64,000 nt of DNA, taken from NCBI RefSeq assembly GCF_010858045.1, contig NZ_JAAGVC010000008.1:124001-188000 (forward strand). Reading direction: 5' to 3'. Each line of letters starts with the position of its first letter. The stretch's first letter is position 1. This document shows, piece after piece, positions 26,439-35,023 of this stretch. The position numbers and the translations under genes are program-made. Under the pieces are notes generated by a model, which saw only the letters and a program-made list of their open reading frames with translations, made no database searches and was not told the DNA's origin. This DNA is from Nocardia cyriacigeorgica. Its GTDB lineage: Bacteria; Actinomycetota; Actinomycetes; Mycobacteriales; Mycobacteriaceae.

Positions 26439-27056
26439 TCATGACCCGGCCGATTTGCCAGGTGGCACACCGGCCGGCCGAGGTCCGGCCTTGCCGGGGG
26501 CGCTGACAAACCGAGCGACCGCGTCGAGACCCGGCTCGTACCCATCGGTAGTGGTCACTGTCATTTGCGCGACGTCCATGGTCACGGAGATGAAGGACTC
26601 GGCGGTGCCTGTTCCGGCGGCGATCGCGGCGAGCAGGCTCGCGTCGTTGTGAGCCGCCCGGTGGGTGTCGTGCTCGGCGCGATGGGCGATCCGATCGTGG
26701 AGCACCTGTTGCGGGGCCGTGCAATGGATGATGCGGATCTCGGCGAACTCAGCCAACCGCAGCAGGTTCGGGCGCCAGAGCCGGTCTTGGAAAGCGGCTT
26801 CGGCGACCGCACTGACACCGCCGCGGGCCAGCACGGCCAGCACATCGAAGAACGTGTGCAAGACGGGCATGTCGAGGTCGTCGTAGTCGCCATCGCTCGT
26901 GGGTGCGGTGGCGGCGACCATGCCCTGTTTGATCTCGTCGCGGATGATCGCCGGAATGCCGACGCGTTCGGCCAGGGCTCGGGCGAGGGAGGTTTTACCC
27001 GATCCGGGCGGGCCGCTCACAACGGTCATCACCGGAGACTGTGCGGAAGAGGACAT
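26439..27056 (-). CDS. P-loop kinase/zeta-toxin-like ATPase
   Basis: A 205-residue protein with an N-terminal P-loop GPPGSGKTSLARALA and an early acidic IIRDEIKQGM block, as in small-molecule kinases and the AAA_33/zeta-like group. The middle contains HCTAPQQVLHDRI, which resembles the LID-like region. It may phosphorylate a small metabolite or antibiotic. The gene is convergent with the IclR gene, 7 bp apart. No antitoxin-like partner is visible, which argues against a zeta toxin. The ATG at 27056 was chosen because it places the P-loop near residue 15. Confidence 0.75.
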   Translation of the reverse strand: MSSSAQSPVMTVVSGPPGSGKTSLARALAERVGIPAIIRDEIKQGMVAATAPTSDGDYDDLDMPVLHTFFDVLAVLARGGVSAVAEAAFQDRLWRPNLLRLAEFAEIRIIHCTAPQQVLHDRIAHRAEHDTHRAAHNDASLLAAIAAGTGTAESFISVTMDVAQMTVTTTDGYEPGLDAVARFVSAPGKAGPRPAGVPPGKSAGS

Positions 27057-27075
27057 GTGGCATTGTGGCAGGGCA

Positions 27076-27172
27076 CGTACTGCACCGATTGGTCGAGGAC
27101 CGCTGCTGGGTCTCCGTCGTAGTGCCGGTGACTCGCTCGGGACTCGGTGGCGAGACCACGCAGAACAACACC
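27076..27172 (-). pseudogene. duplicated, frameshifted fragment of cinA
   Basis: Ninety-seven bases align with the 3' part of the cinA gene at 11521-11617 with about seven differences, one of them a 1-nt deletion that breaks the frame. Reading across the shift gives FCVVS then TESRASHRHYDGDPAAVLDQSVQY, the CinA C-terminal block. Upstream and downstream sequences are unrelated to cinA. The surrounding 27057-27430 has no supportable complete gene; a short minus-strand hydrophobic frame (PIPAVMAIACAVVGAAILLQ) is noted but unsupported. Confidence 0.8.
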
Positions 27173-27430
27173 GTGCCGCAAAGCACTGCAACAGGATCGC
27201 GGCACCGACGACGGCGCAGGCTATCGCCATGACAGCCGGGATCGGCTGAAACGCCATATCGAGCCATATCCCCGATTCCGGACGCGATCGAAGGAGCCTC
27301 ACGCTTCGCGCCGAGCTCATCGACGGATTCACTGAACACGACGGTGATGCCCGATATGGCGGGCAGTATTCCTGTGCTGGGCCTTAGGTCTCGTGGGGTG
27401 AGCGATGACCGCCGTGGTCCAGTGTCCTCG

Positions 27431-27934
27431 TCAGCTCTCAGCGAGTCGGTATCGGCGGATGGGGTCGCCTGCGCCGGTGGTGAGCAGTTGCGGCAGGCTC
27501 TTGGTGATGTAGAAGGTCCAGCCGCGCGAGCAGGCATCGAAGCATTCGGATTCCGCTGCGGTGAGGCCCTGATGGGTGAAATGCAGCGTCGTGCCGTCGG
27601 TGGTTGCCGCGATGTCGAAGATGACCTTGGTGTCGGTCCACTCCTCGTGGTCGTCGATGAAGTTGAGGTATGCGTCCACGACGTGCCAGACCATCCGGCG
27701 GCCGGGGACGGCCTCGGTGACCTGGAAGCGGGCGAATCGGATGCCTCCCCCGGCTGTGGCGGTCTCACCGGCGTACTCGGCGTCGTCGGTGAAGATGAAT
27801 TCGTCGCCGACGGCGGCGCTGTCGCCGATGAGGTTCTCGTTCCACCAGCCGCGGACGTCGGTGATGGCATCGAAGAGCTCGGCCGGCGTCCGGTCGACGG
27901 TCACGGTGGCGGTCAGATGCTCGGTGTTCGACAT
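27431..27934 (-). CDS. SRPBCC/AHSA1-family protein
   Basis: A 167-residue START-fold protein: TATVTVDRTPAELFDAITD at the start, the RGWWNENLIGDSAAVGDEF block, and a C-terminal amphipathic helix ending in RGWTFYITKSLPQLL. This is the AHSA1 (Hsp90 ATPase activator-like) branch common in actinobacteria. It probably binds a hydrophobic ligand. It follows the ECF42 sigma gene by 115 bp on the same strand, a neighbourhood often seen for such stress-associated proteins, and GAGAGG precedes the start. No catalytic activity can be named. Confidence 0.85.
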   Translation of the reverse strand: MSNTEHLTATVTVDRTPAELFDAITDVRGWWNENLIGDSAAVGDEFIFTDDAEYAGETATAGGGIRFARFQVTEAVPGRRMVWHVVDAYLNFIDDHEEWTDTKVIFDIAATTDGTTLHFTHQGLTAAESECFDACSRGWTFYITKSLPQLLTTGAGDPIRRYRLAES

Positions 27935-28049
27935 TGTTCTTGCCTCTCTGTTCGGTGGGTTCGCCCCACCGACGAACGAGGCGGCCGGCGATCGACATCG
28001 GCCGGGAAGAATTTTTCGGCACGATCGACCGCGACGACCTTCGCCCTGG

Positions 28050-29267
28050 TCAGAGGTCGGAAATTCGCCGCGTCAGATAGTTGCGTTCGGCCTCGGTCGG
28101 CGCCAGGCGCAGCGCGTCGTGGTAGGACCTGAGCGCCTCGGCGCGGCGGCCGTCTCTGCGGAGCAGGTCGGCCCGGGTCGCGGGCAGCAGATAGTAGCCA
28201 TCGAGCTCGCCCGACTCCGCGAGCCGATCGACCAGGCCGAGCCCGGCGCCGATCCCTTCGGCCATGGCGACCGCCACGGCGCGGTTGAGCTCGACCACCG
28301 GAGACGGCGCCAGCCGGGCGAGCTCGGCATAGAGGGCGGCGATCTGTGGCCAATCGGTAGCCGCCGCGTCGGGAGCGGTGGCGTGGCAGGCGGCGATCGC
28401 GGCCTGCACTTGATACGGACCTGGACGCCGCATCGTCAGCGCTGCCTCGAGCGTCGCGACTCCTTCGGCGATCAGCGCGCCATCCCAGCGGGACCGGTCC
28501 TGGTCTTCCAGCGTGACCAGCACGCCGTCGTCGGTGCGCCGCGCGCGCCTGGCCTCGAGCAGCAACATCAAGGCCAACAGCCCGCGCGCCTCGGGTTCCG
28601 CGGGCATCAGGCGAGCGAGTACCCGGCCGAGGTGGATCCCTTCGGCCGCCAGCGCCCGGCGCCCGTCGGCTTCGTCGTACCCGGCATTGAAGATCAGGTA
28701 GAGCACCGCGAGGACGGCAGGCAGCCGGTGCGGCAGGAGCTCGGCCGGCGGCACCCGGTACGGGATGCCGGCCTCGGCGATCTTGCGCTTGGCGCGCACC
28801 AGGCGCTGCGCCATCGCCGGTTCGGTGGTGAGCAGCGCCTTGGCGATCTCGTCGGTGCTCAGTCCCGCCAACGTACGTAGCGTGAGGGCCACCCGGGCGG
28901 GGAACGGCAACGCGGGGTGGCAGCAGGTGAAGATCAGCCGCAGCCGCTCGTCCGGGATCTCCTCAGACCACGGCTCGATCGGATCACGCGCCAGCACCGC
29001 GAGCTGCCGCAGCTTCGCCGCGCCGGCGGTCTCCCGCCGCAACCGATCGGTCGCCCGGTGCCGCGCCGTTGTCGTGAGCCACGCACCCGGACGAGCGGGA
29101 ATGCCGTCGCGGGCCCACGTCGCCAGTGCGGCGGCGAACGCGTCCTGCGCGCAGTCCTCGGCCAGATCCCAGTCTCCGGTCAACCCGATCATCGTGGCGA
29201 CCACCTGGCCCCACTCGTTCCGGTATGCCGCCGCGACGGCGGCACGAACCGCCTCGGGCGCGGTCAT
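28050..29267 (-). CDS. ECF42-type RNA polymerase sigma factor
   Basis: A 405-residue sigma factor: sigma-2 region with AEDCAQDAFAAALATW and GWLTTTARHRATDRLRR-like segment (residues about 10-75), sigma-4 with LAGLSTDEIAKALL, then a long helical C-terminal extension with TPR-like repeats (VELNRAVAVAMAEG, ALRSYHDALRLAPTEAERNYL). That extension defines group ECF42, which has no anti-sigma factor and is controlled with a DGPF-domain partner. The ATG at 29267 overlaps the DGPF stop by 4 nt. It redirects RNA polymerase to a small stress regulon, probably including its own operon. Confidence 0.9.
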   Translation of the reverse strand: MTAPEAVRAAVAAAYRNEWGQVVATMIGLTGDWDLAEDCAQDAFAAALATWARDGIPARPGAWLTTTARHRATDRLRRETAGAAKLRQLAVLARDPIEPWSEEIPDERLRLIFTCCHPALPFPARVALTLRTLAGLSTDEIAKALLTTEPAMAQRLVRAKRKIAEAGIPYRVPPAELLPHRLPAVLAVLYLIFNAGYDEADGRRALAAEGIHLGRVLARLMPAEPEARGLLALMLLLEARRARRTDDGVLVTLEDQDRSRWDGALIAEGVATLEAALTMRRPGPYQVQAAIAACHATAPDAAATDWPQIAALYAELARLAPSPVVELNRAVAVAMAEGIGAGLGLVDRLAESGELDGYYLLPATRADLLRRDGRRAEALRSYHDALRLAPTEAERNYLTRRISDL

Positions 29268-29599
29268 TCCCACACGGGGCGGACCTCGATACAACCCCAG
29301 CTCGCGTAGGGATGCTTGGCCGCGAGGGCGAGCGCCTCGTCCAGATCCGCACACTCGATGATGTCGATACCGCCGATGAAGTCCTTCGTCTCCGCGAACG
29401 GGCCATCGGAGATCAGTGTCTCCCCATTGCGAACCCGGACCGTCGTCGCGTCCCGCGCCGGACGCAATCGCGCACCGCCGCGCCTGGCGCCCCGCCGATC
29501 CAGCTCCGCCGAGTACGCCTGGTGCGCCGGATCCGCCGCGATCTCCGCCATCGACGGCGACACCGACTCGTCGTCACAGATCAGCAGCACGTACTTCAT
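29264..29599 (-). CDS. DGPF/YCII-domain protein (ECF42 partner)
   Basis: A 111-residue ferredoxin-like alpha+beta protein of the YCII family. It begins MKYVLLICDDE and contains SDGPFAETKDFIGG, the signature that names the DGPF group, followed by DLDEALALAAKHP. In actinobacteria these genes almost always precede an ECF42 sigma gene, as here with a 4-nt overlap, and are thought to be part of its signalling or target set. The catalytic role, if any, is unknown. Confidence 0.9.
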   Translation of the reverse strand: MKYVLLICDDESVSPSMAEIAADPAHQAYSAELDRRGARRGGARLRPARDATTVRVRNGETLISDGPFAETKDFIGGIDIIECADLDEALALAAKHPYASWGCIEVRPVWE

Positions 29600-29706
29600 A
29601 GGCCCACTATGCCGGACCACGTCGCCCGCCACCATGCCGGCCGGAACGCCCCGCGGCATGTTCGAGCCGCCGGCTCGGCACGGATTCGCGGGCCTCGCCG
29701 GCCGGG

Positions 29707-30870
29707 TCAGCGCACGGCGAGGGCGATGAACTGCGTGGGTGTGTCGGCGCCCGGGGTGGCGCCGAAGTTGTCGTCGGCGACCAGGATCAGCGTGCGCTCA
29801 CCGGAGGGCAGTTTCGGGCCCCAGGTCATGCCTTCCACGATGCCGAGGCGGGCGAGGCCGAGCGTGCCGAGATCGGCTACGAGCTTCTTGCGGGCCGGCC
29901 GAAGATCCGATCCGGCTGTGAGCGAGTCGATCTGAGCGGTATCGGTCGCGCCGCGCAGATCGGCCTCGAATATCCGGATCGTGACGCCCGCCGCGCTGAC
30001 TCCGCGTTCCAGTACGAGATAGCGGTGCGGGTCCTCGCTGCCCGAGGTCAGGATCGCGGACACACTGTTGATCCCCGGGCCGGGCCCGGCCATCGGCTCC
30101 ACGGGATAGGCGACTTGCTGACGGACTCCTCCCTGCCGGTCCTGCACGGTCAGTCGCACCAGCGCGCCGTGATCGGGTGTGGCCTCCGGACCGTCCTGGG
30201 CCAGCGGACCCTCGAGGATGCTCGCGATGCGGCTGCCGCCGGCACTGAAGGTGAAGCCTTCGATGCCCTGGTTGGCGCGCGGGCCCTTGCCGTTGTCGTC
30301 GATGTGGTAGTTCACGGGCAGTTCGAGTTCGCCGTCAGCGGCGCCGTCCGGTGTCGCTCGCCGGATCGAGGGATCGGTGAGCAGACGCGGTGGATTACGG
30401 TCGCCCTCCTGACTCCACCACACGTGCGCGCCGTGTGGGTCGATCCGGATGTCTTCCGGATCGACCGGAGCGAGTCGATCGCACACCGCACGCGATTCGG
30501 TACACGGTTGCGCAGCCCATTCGGCAGCCGACGGATAGGTGCTGCCGTCGGCACGCCGCAGGCTGTGCTGCCCGGTGAGCCGGATCGGTCCGAGCCCGGC
30601 CTCGGTCACCTCGATCTCGGCGGTGTAGAACCGGGCCGGATCGATCGCGGACCGATCATCCGACAGCAGTACGAACGAGCCGGTCTTCGGATCCCGGTCG
30701 ATACCGGAGAGCCCGCCGACCGTCGTGCCCGCATACTCGAGCCCCGTGGGTAGCAGCTGCTCGCCGAGCAGCCGCACTCCGTCGGCGGCCGTCGCGTGTG
30801 CCGGGTACACCAAGGTCAGTAGTGCCGCTACCGCCGTCGCGGTCAAGGATCTGGCAATCATGGGTGGCAT
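29707..30870 (-). CDS. secreted esterase-like phytase-family protein
   Basis: A 387-residue exported protein. The first 28 residues are a signal peptide (MIARSLTATAVAALLTLVYPAHA with an Ala-X-Ala site). The body matches the esterase-like activity of phytase family: GGLSGIDRDPKTGSFVLLSDDR near the start, a middle RANQGIEGFTFSAGG block and a C-terminal LGIVEGMTWGPKLPSGERTLILVADDN. These form a beta-propeller that probably hydrolyses phosphoesters or other esters outside the cell. It is monocistronic, followed by the DGPF operon and preceded by the histidine kinase gene, all on the minus strand. Confidence 0.85.
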   Translation of the reverse strand: MPPMIARSLTATAVAALLTLVYPAHATAADGVRLLGEQLLPTGLEYAGTTVGGLSGIDRDPKTGSFVLLSDDRSAIDPARFYTAEIEVTEAGLGPIRLTGQHSLRRADGSTYPSAAEWAAQPCTESRAVCDRLAPVDPEDIRIDPHGAHVWWSQEGDRNPPRLLTDPSIRRATPDGAADGELELPVNYHIDDNGKGPRANQGIEGFTFSAGGSRIASILEGPLAQDGPEATPDHGALVRLTVQDRQGGVRQQVAYPVEPMAGPGPGINSVSAILTSGSEDPHRYLVLERGVSAAGVTIRIFEADLRGATDTAQIDSLTAGSDLRPARKKLVADLGTLGLARLGIVEGMTWGPKLPSGERTLILVADDNFGATPGADTPTQFIALAVR

Positions 30871-30968
30871 CGAAACCCGGTTCCGGTCGCGCGCCGACCC
30901 TTCCTCCCATCTGCCGGGAGGATGTTGTCCGGGTGTCGCTCAGCGCTGAGCGCGAATGGGCAACAGCC

Positions 30969-32048
30969 CTAGGACGGCTGGGATAGTCGCACCGTCACCT
31001 GCAGTCCACCGGCGGTGCGCGGGGTGAGCGTGAGTGCCCCGCCGTGCGCGCGAACGATGCTGTCGACGATGGCGAGGCCGAGGCCGACGCCCGCGTGGTG
31101 GGTGCGGATGCGCTCGGTGCCACGCTGGAACGGCTCGACGAGGGTGGCGACCACCTGCGGGGTGAGCATCTCGCCGGTGTTCTCGACGGTGAGCAGCACA
31201 CCTGCGGAGTGGGCGCCGGTCGTGATCCAGACCGTGCCGCCCTCGGGCAGATTGTGGACGATCGCGTTGTGCACGAGGTTGGTCGTCAACTGCTGCAGGA
31301 GAGCGGACGAGCCGATGGTCGGCGCCATCTCGCCTGCGGTCTCGAGGACGACGCCGTGGCGCTCGGCCAGCGGGAGAAGCGTTTCCACGGCTTCTTCGGC
31401 GAGCAGGGACAGGTCCACCGGCTCCCGGGTGAACGATCGTCGGTCGGCCCGGCTGAGCACGAGCAACGCTTCGGTGAGGTCGATCGCCCTGGCGTTCACC
31501 GCGTGGAGGCGGTCGACGAGTTCACCCAGGTCGGCGTCGCGATCGGTGCGGGCGACGTCCAGCAGGGTCTGCGTGATCGCCAGCGGTGTGCGCAGTTCAT
31601 GGGAGGCGTTCGCCGCGAACCTCTGCTGCTCGACGACATGCGCTTCCAGACGCGCGAGCATGGTGTCGAAGGCGTCGGCGAGTTCGCGGAACTCGTCGCG
31701 GCGGCCCGGCAATCGGATGCGGTGGGAAAGTGAGCCATGCGCGGCCAGTCGAGTGGCGGCCGCGATGGGTGTCAGCGGGGCGAGCATACGGCCCGCGAGC
31801 AGCCACCCACCCAGCAGACCGAAAACGAGAAGGAAGACCAGCACAAGGCCCATGAACGGAGCGAAGGCCCGCAGGAGCAGCGAGCGGTCGATCCAGAAAT
31901 TGCCACTGGCGTTGATCCAGCCGGCGGGTAGGAGGTACAGGTAGAACACCAGCACAGCTGCCAGCAGGAGGACACCGGCGAGCATGAGGAAGCCCGCGTA
32001 GCTGAGCGTGAGCTTGAGGCGGGTGCTCAATCCAGGAGCTCTATCCAC
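30969..32048 (-). CDS. sensor histidine kinase
   Basis: A 359-residue membrane kinase: helix 1 (about residues 10-35), a short extracytoplasmic loop, helix 2, a HAMP segment (LAGRMLAPLTPIAAATRLAAHG), the phospho-acceptor H-box FAANASHELRTPLA, N-box LVHNAIVHN and G-box HAGVGLGLAI. The start is a GTG overlapping the response regulator stop by 8 nt, so the pair is coupled. The small sensor loop (about 30-40 residues) suggests sensing within the membrane or envelope. With a VanY-type peptidase divergent next door, a cell-wall signal is conceivable. Confidence 0.88.
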   Translation of the reverse strand: MDRAPGLSTRLKLTLSYAGFLMLAGVLLLAAVLVFYLYLLPAGWINASGNFWIDRSLLLRAFAPFMGLVLVFLLVFGLLGGWLLAGRMLAPLTPIAAATRLAAHGSLSHRIRLPGRRDEFRELADAFDTMLARLEAHVVEQQRFAANASHELRTPLAITQTLLDVARTDRDADLGELVDRLHAVNARAIDLTEALLVLSRADRRSFTREPVDLSLLAEEAVETLLPLAERHGVVLETAGEMAPTIGSSALLQQLTTNLVHNAIVHNLPEGGTVWITTGAHSAGVLLTVENTGEMLTPQVVATLVEPFQRGTERIRTHHAGVGLGLAIVDSIVRAHGGALTLTPRTAGGLQVTVRLSQPS

Positions 32049-32730
32049 CGGTGTCGCCCCCACCGTTCGATGGTGCGTCGATGCGATACCCGGCGCCGGC
32101 GACGGTCGCGATGATCCAGGGTTCGCCGAGACGTTTCCGCAGCGCCGACACGGTGATCCGCACGGCGTTGGTGAACGGGTCGGCGTTCTCGTCCCAGGCC
32201 CGTTCCAGCAGCTCTTCGGCGCTGACCACACCGCCCTCGGCGGCGACGAGCACCTCGAGCACCGCGAACTGCTTGCGGGTCAGCGCCACGTAGCGGCCGT
32301 CGCGGTAGACCTCGCGCCGGAACGGATCCAGCCGCAGCCCCGCGATCTCGCGCACCGGCGGCCGGTTGTGTGCTCGCCTGCGGTCGAGGGCTCGCAGGCG
32401 GAGCACGAGCTCGCGCAGGTCGAACGGCTTGGTGAGGTAATCATCGGCGCCGAGGCCGAACCCGCTCGCCTTGTCGTCGAGCCGGTCGGCGGCGGTGAGC
32501 ATCAGGATGGGAAGACCGCTGCCGGAGGCGACGATGCGCCGCGCGACCTCGTCGCCGGAGGGCCCGGGAATGTCACGGTCGAGAACGGCGATGTCGTAGG
32601 CGTTGACGCTGAGCAACTCCAGAGCCGTCCCGCCGTCACCGGCGATATCGGCGGCGATCGCTTCCAAGCGCAGCCCATCGCGGATGGCTTCGGCCAGATA
32701 GGGTTCGTCCTCGACGATCAGTACACGCAT
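32041..32730 (-). CDS. OmpR-family response regulator
   Basis: A 229-residue two-domain regulator. The receiver domain (1-115) has the acidic pair in VEDEP, the phospho-acceptor in LDRDIPGPSG, the T in LMLTAAD and the lysine in DYLTKPFDL. The C-terminal winged helix (about 125-220) includes LTRKQFAVLEVLV and TNAVRITVSALRKRLGEP. It is the first gene of a coupled pair with the sensor kinase. It is divergent from the VanY-like peptidase gene with 89 bp between starts, so that operon is a likely target. Confidence 0.92.
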   Translation of the reverse strand: MRVLIVEDEPYLAEAIRDGLRLEAIAADIAGDGGTALELLSVNAYDIAVLDRDIPGPSGDEVARRIVASGSGLPILMLTAADRLDDKASGFGLGADDYLTKPFDLRELVLRLRALDRRRAHNRPPVREIAGLRLDPFRREVYRDGRYVALTRKQFAVLEVLVAAEGGVVSAEELLERAWDENADPFTNAVRITVSALRKRLGEPWIIATVAGAGYRIDAPSNGGGDTGG

Positions 32731-32819
32731 AGGCCCTCGATCTTCTCAGTCCGGGCATATCGTCGGCGTATCCGAAATCGCATACGTGCCGGCAACACCA
32801 GGCTGTCTTCACTGACCGT

Positions 32820-33425
32820 ATGAATCACAGCGAACCAGCACGAACCGCGCCTCACCGTAGCCGATCCGGCGTCATCGCCGCCTGCGTCCTCGCCGGTGCG
32901 GCGCTGGCCGGTGCCCTCGTCCATCAGTCGCCGGCACAGCTGTCGGCTTCGACCGCGGCAGCCATCGAGGCCCTTCGCGGCGAACGCCAGGGCCCGCCGG
33001 GTGCCGCCACGTTCGACGACGGGATTCCGTCCGTGTCCGACCTCGACCCCGCGCTGCTCGACGCGCTACGGCGCGCCTCGGCCGACGCCGCGGCCGACGG
33101 CGTCGAGTTGGTCGTCACCAGCGGCCGGCGGTCCCCGGAATACCAGGACCAGCTGTTGCGTGCGGCGGTCGCGAAGTACGGTTCGCCGGCCGAAGCCGCG
33201 CGATGGGTGGCCACCGCGGAAACGTCGGCCCATGTATCGGGCGACGCGGTCGACATCGGGCCCACCGAAGCCACGGCCTGGCTGTCGGCGCACGGCGCCG
33301 AGTACGGGCTGTGCCAGATCTATCGCAACGAGCCCTGGCACTTCGAACTGCGTCCCGCTGCCGTCGACGACGGCTGCCCGGCCCAGTACGCCGACCCCAC
33401 CGAAGACCCGAGGATGGGCCGGTGA
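32820..33425 (+). CDS. VanY-type D-alanyl-D-alanine carboxypeptidase (M15)
   Basis: A 201-residue zinc peptidase with an N-terminal membrane anchor or uncleaved signal (SGVIAACVLAGAALAGALVH). The catalytic half shows SAHVSGDAVDIG (zinc ligands His138 and Asp145) and EPWHFEL (catalytic Glu171 and zinc His174), the M15B pattern. It would trim the terminal D-alanine of peptidoglycan stem peptides or related dipeptides outside the membrane. It overlaps the next gene by 4 nt and is divergent from the two-component system. Whether it affects glycopeptide susceptibility cannot be inferred. Confidence 0.88.
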   Translation: MNHSEPARTAPHRSRSGVIAACVLAGAALAGALVHQSPAQLSASTAAAIEALRGERQGPPGAATFDDGIPSVSDLDPALLDALRRASADAAADGVELVVTSGRRSPEYQDQLLRAAVAKYGSPAEAARWVATAETSAHVSGDAVDIGPTEATAWLSAHGAEYGLCQIYRNEPWHFELRPAAVDDGCPAQYADPTEDPRMGR

Positions 33426-34765
33426 CCGGCACGCGGGAAGCCACGGCCGCCGGCGCCCGAGGAGCGGCCTGGCATCCGGCGACGCGTATCGCGTTCCGAT
33501 TCTGCGTCCTCTACTTCGGTTTGTTCTGTCTGCTCATCCCCTATATTCCTGCCGCACTGCTCGGTGCCTTCGGCCGCTGGGTCCAGGGCCACGCCGGGCT
33601 GTGGACCACGGCCATGACCGATCCCGTCACCGGATGGGTGGGCGAGACGATCTTCGGGGTCGACGCGCTACTGCACCGGGACTCGGGAGCGGGCGACCAG
33701 ACGGCGATCTGGGTGCTGGTGTTCTGCCTGCTGATCGTCTCGGCGGTGGTCACCGCGGTGTGGACGCTCGTCGACCGCCGCAGCTCCTATCCCCGGCTGC
33801 TGGCGTGGTTCACGCTATTTCTCAGGCTGTGCCTGGCCGGGCAGATGCTGTCGTTCGGGCTCGCCAAGCTGATCCCCAACCAGATGCCCGGACCCGGTCT
33901 CGCTCAGCTGTTGCAGCCGTACGGCGAGTTCAGTCCCATGTCGGTGTTGTGGTTGCAGGTCGGTAGCGCGCCTGCCTACGAGATGGCGCTCGGTGCGGTC
34001 GAAGTGGTCGCCGGGCTGCTGCTGTTCGTGCCGCGGACCGCGATCCTCGGCGCGATCGTGAGCTTGGCGGGCACAGCGCAGATCCTGTTGCTGAATATGG
34101 CCTTCGATGTTCCGGAGAAGCTGCTGTCGGCCCACCTGCTGATGATCAGCCTGGTTCTGCTCGCCCCACATCTGCGTCGTTTGTTCGACGTGTTCGTGCG
34201 GCACCGTGCCTGCGCGCCGCTGACGTCGCCCGCGCTGTTCACCGATGCCCGCAGGAACCGCATCGCGACCTGGCTCCAGGTGGCCCTCGCCGTCTGGGTC
34301 ACGCTGAGCGGCATCCAGGACAACTGGCGCGTCTGGCAAGACCAGTACGGCGCCGGAAGCCCCAGATCCCCGCTGTACGGGATATGGGACGTGCGGGACT
34401 TCCGCCTCGACGGGCAGCCGGTGGCTCCGCTCATCACCGACGAGAACCGTTGGCAGCGAGTGGTTTTCGACGGGCCCGAGGAAGCGACGTATCAGCGGAT
34501 GAACGGTGATCTGGTACCGGCACACGCCCACTTCCGCCCCGACGGCCGACTGGAACTCACCACCATCCCATCGAACCGCCACGCCGAACCCGGCCCGCCG
34601 TTCGCCACAGTGTCAGCCGAACAACCCGACCCGGACCGGCTGATCCTCCGGGGCACCCTGAAGGACCGCACGGTCGCGATCACCCTCGAACGCGTCGATC
34701 CGAACACCTTCACACTGCGCAGCCGCGGATTCCACTGGGTACAGGACTACCCGTACCTCCGGTAG
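33422..34765 (+). CDS. DoxX-like multi-span membrane protein
   Basis: A 447-residue protein starting at a GTG that overlaps the peptidase stop by 4 nt. Residues about 20-300 hold seven or eight hydrophobic helices, including FLRLCLAGQMLSFGLAKLIP and VGSAPAYEMALGAVEVVAGLLL, which resemble DoxX/SURF4-type membrane proteins. The last 120 residues form a soluble beta-rich domain (WDVRDFRLDGQPVAPL, RLILRGTLKDRTVAITLERV). Function is unknown; DoxX relatives are linked to redox balance. Co-translation with the cell-wall peptidase suggests an envelope role. Confidence 0.75.
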   Translation: MTGTREATAAGARGAAWHPATRIAFRFCVLYFGLFCLLIPYIPAALLGAFGRWVQGHAGLWTTAMTDPVTGWVGETIFGVDALLHRDSGAGDQTAIWVLVFCLLIVSAVVTAVWTLVDRRSSYPRLLAWFTLFLRLCLAGQMLSFGLAKLIPNQMPGPGLAQLLQPYGEFSPMSVLWLQVGSAPAYEMALGAVEVVAGLLLFVPRTAILGAIVSLAGTAQILLLNMAFDVPEKLLSAHLLMISLVLLAPHLRRLFDVFVRHRACAPLTSPALFTDARRNRIATWLQVALAVWVTLSGIQDNWRVWQDQYGAGSPRSPLYGIWDVRDFRLDGQPVAPLITDENRWQRVVFDGPEEATYQRMNGDLVPAHAHFRPDGRLELTTIPSNRHAEPGPPFATVSAEQPDPDRLILRGTLKDRTVAITLERVDPNTFTLRSRGFHWVQDYPYLR

Positions 34766-34981
34766 GCGCGAGTTCCGCACTCGGCTTCTCCGGAAGCCCT
34801 GGCGTTCTCGGCGGCGGTCACATCCGGCGGCTCGTCATCAGCGACGACGAGATCGGCGGTAGGCGGAAGCCGATGCGGCCGCCGGGTCGAATTCATCCCG
34901 CCGATCGCCGTGGCTCCGATGCCTCGTCGACACGGCACTCGCCCGATCCGGGCCCTTGACTCTGTGACCCACCACACGTAC

Positions 34982-35008
34982 TTTCATCTGAAATCATTTC
35001 ACATGAAA
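34982..35008. promoter_or_regulatory. tandem TTTCANNTGAAA repeats, candidate MarR operators of amiS
   Basis: Two copies of TTTCANNTGAAA (34982-34993 and 34997-35008) spaced 15 bp centre to centre form one near-perfect 27-bp palindrome. They end 15 bp before the amiS start. The same motif occurs once in front of the marR gene at 38960, within a shared ATCATTTCANNTGAAA context. Shared palindromes in front of a MarR gene and a metabolic operon are a typical repressor arrangement. Confidence 0.65.
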
Positions 35009-35023
35009 CCATTGGTGGTGGTC

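Noticed and set aside
26439-27056. Zeta-type toxin of a toxin-antitoxin pair
   Set aside because: The P-loop fits, but no antitoxin-sized gene adjoins it; general kinase-like annotation is safer.
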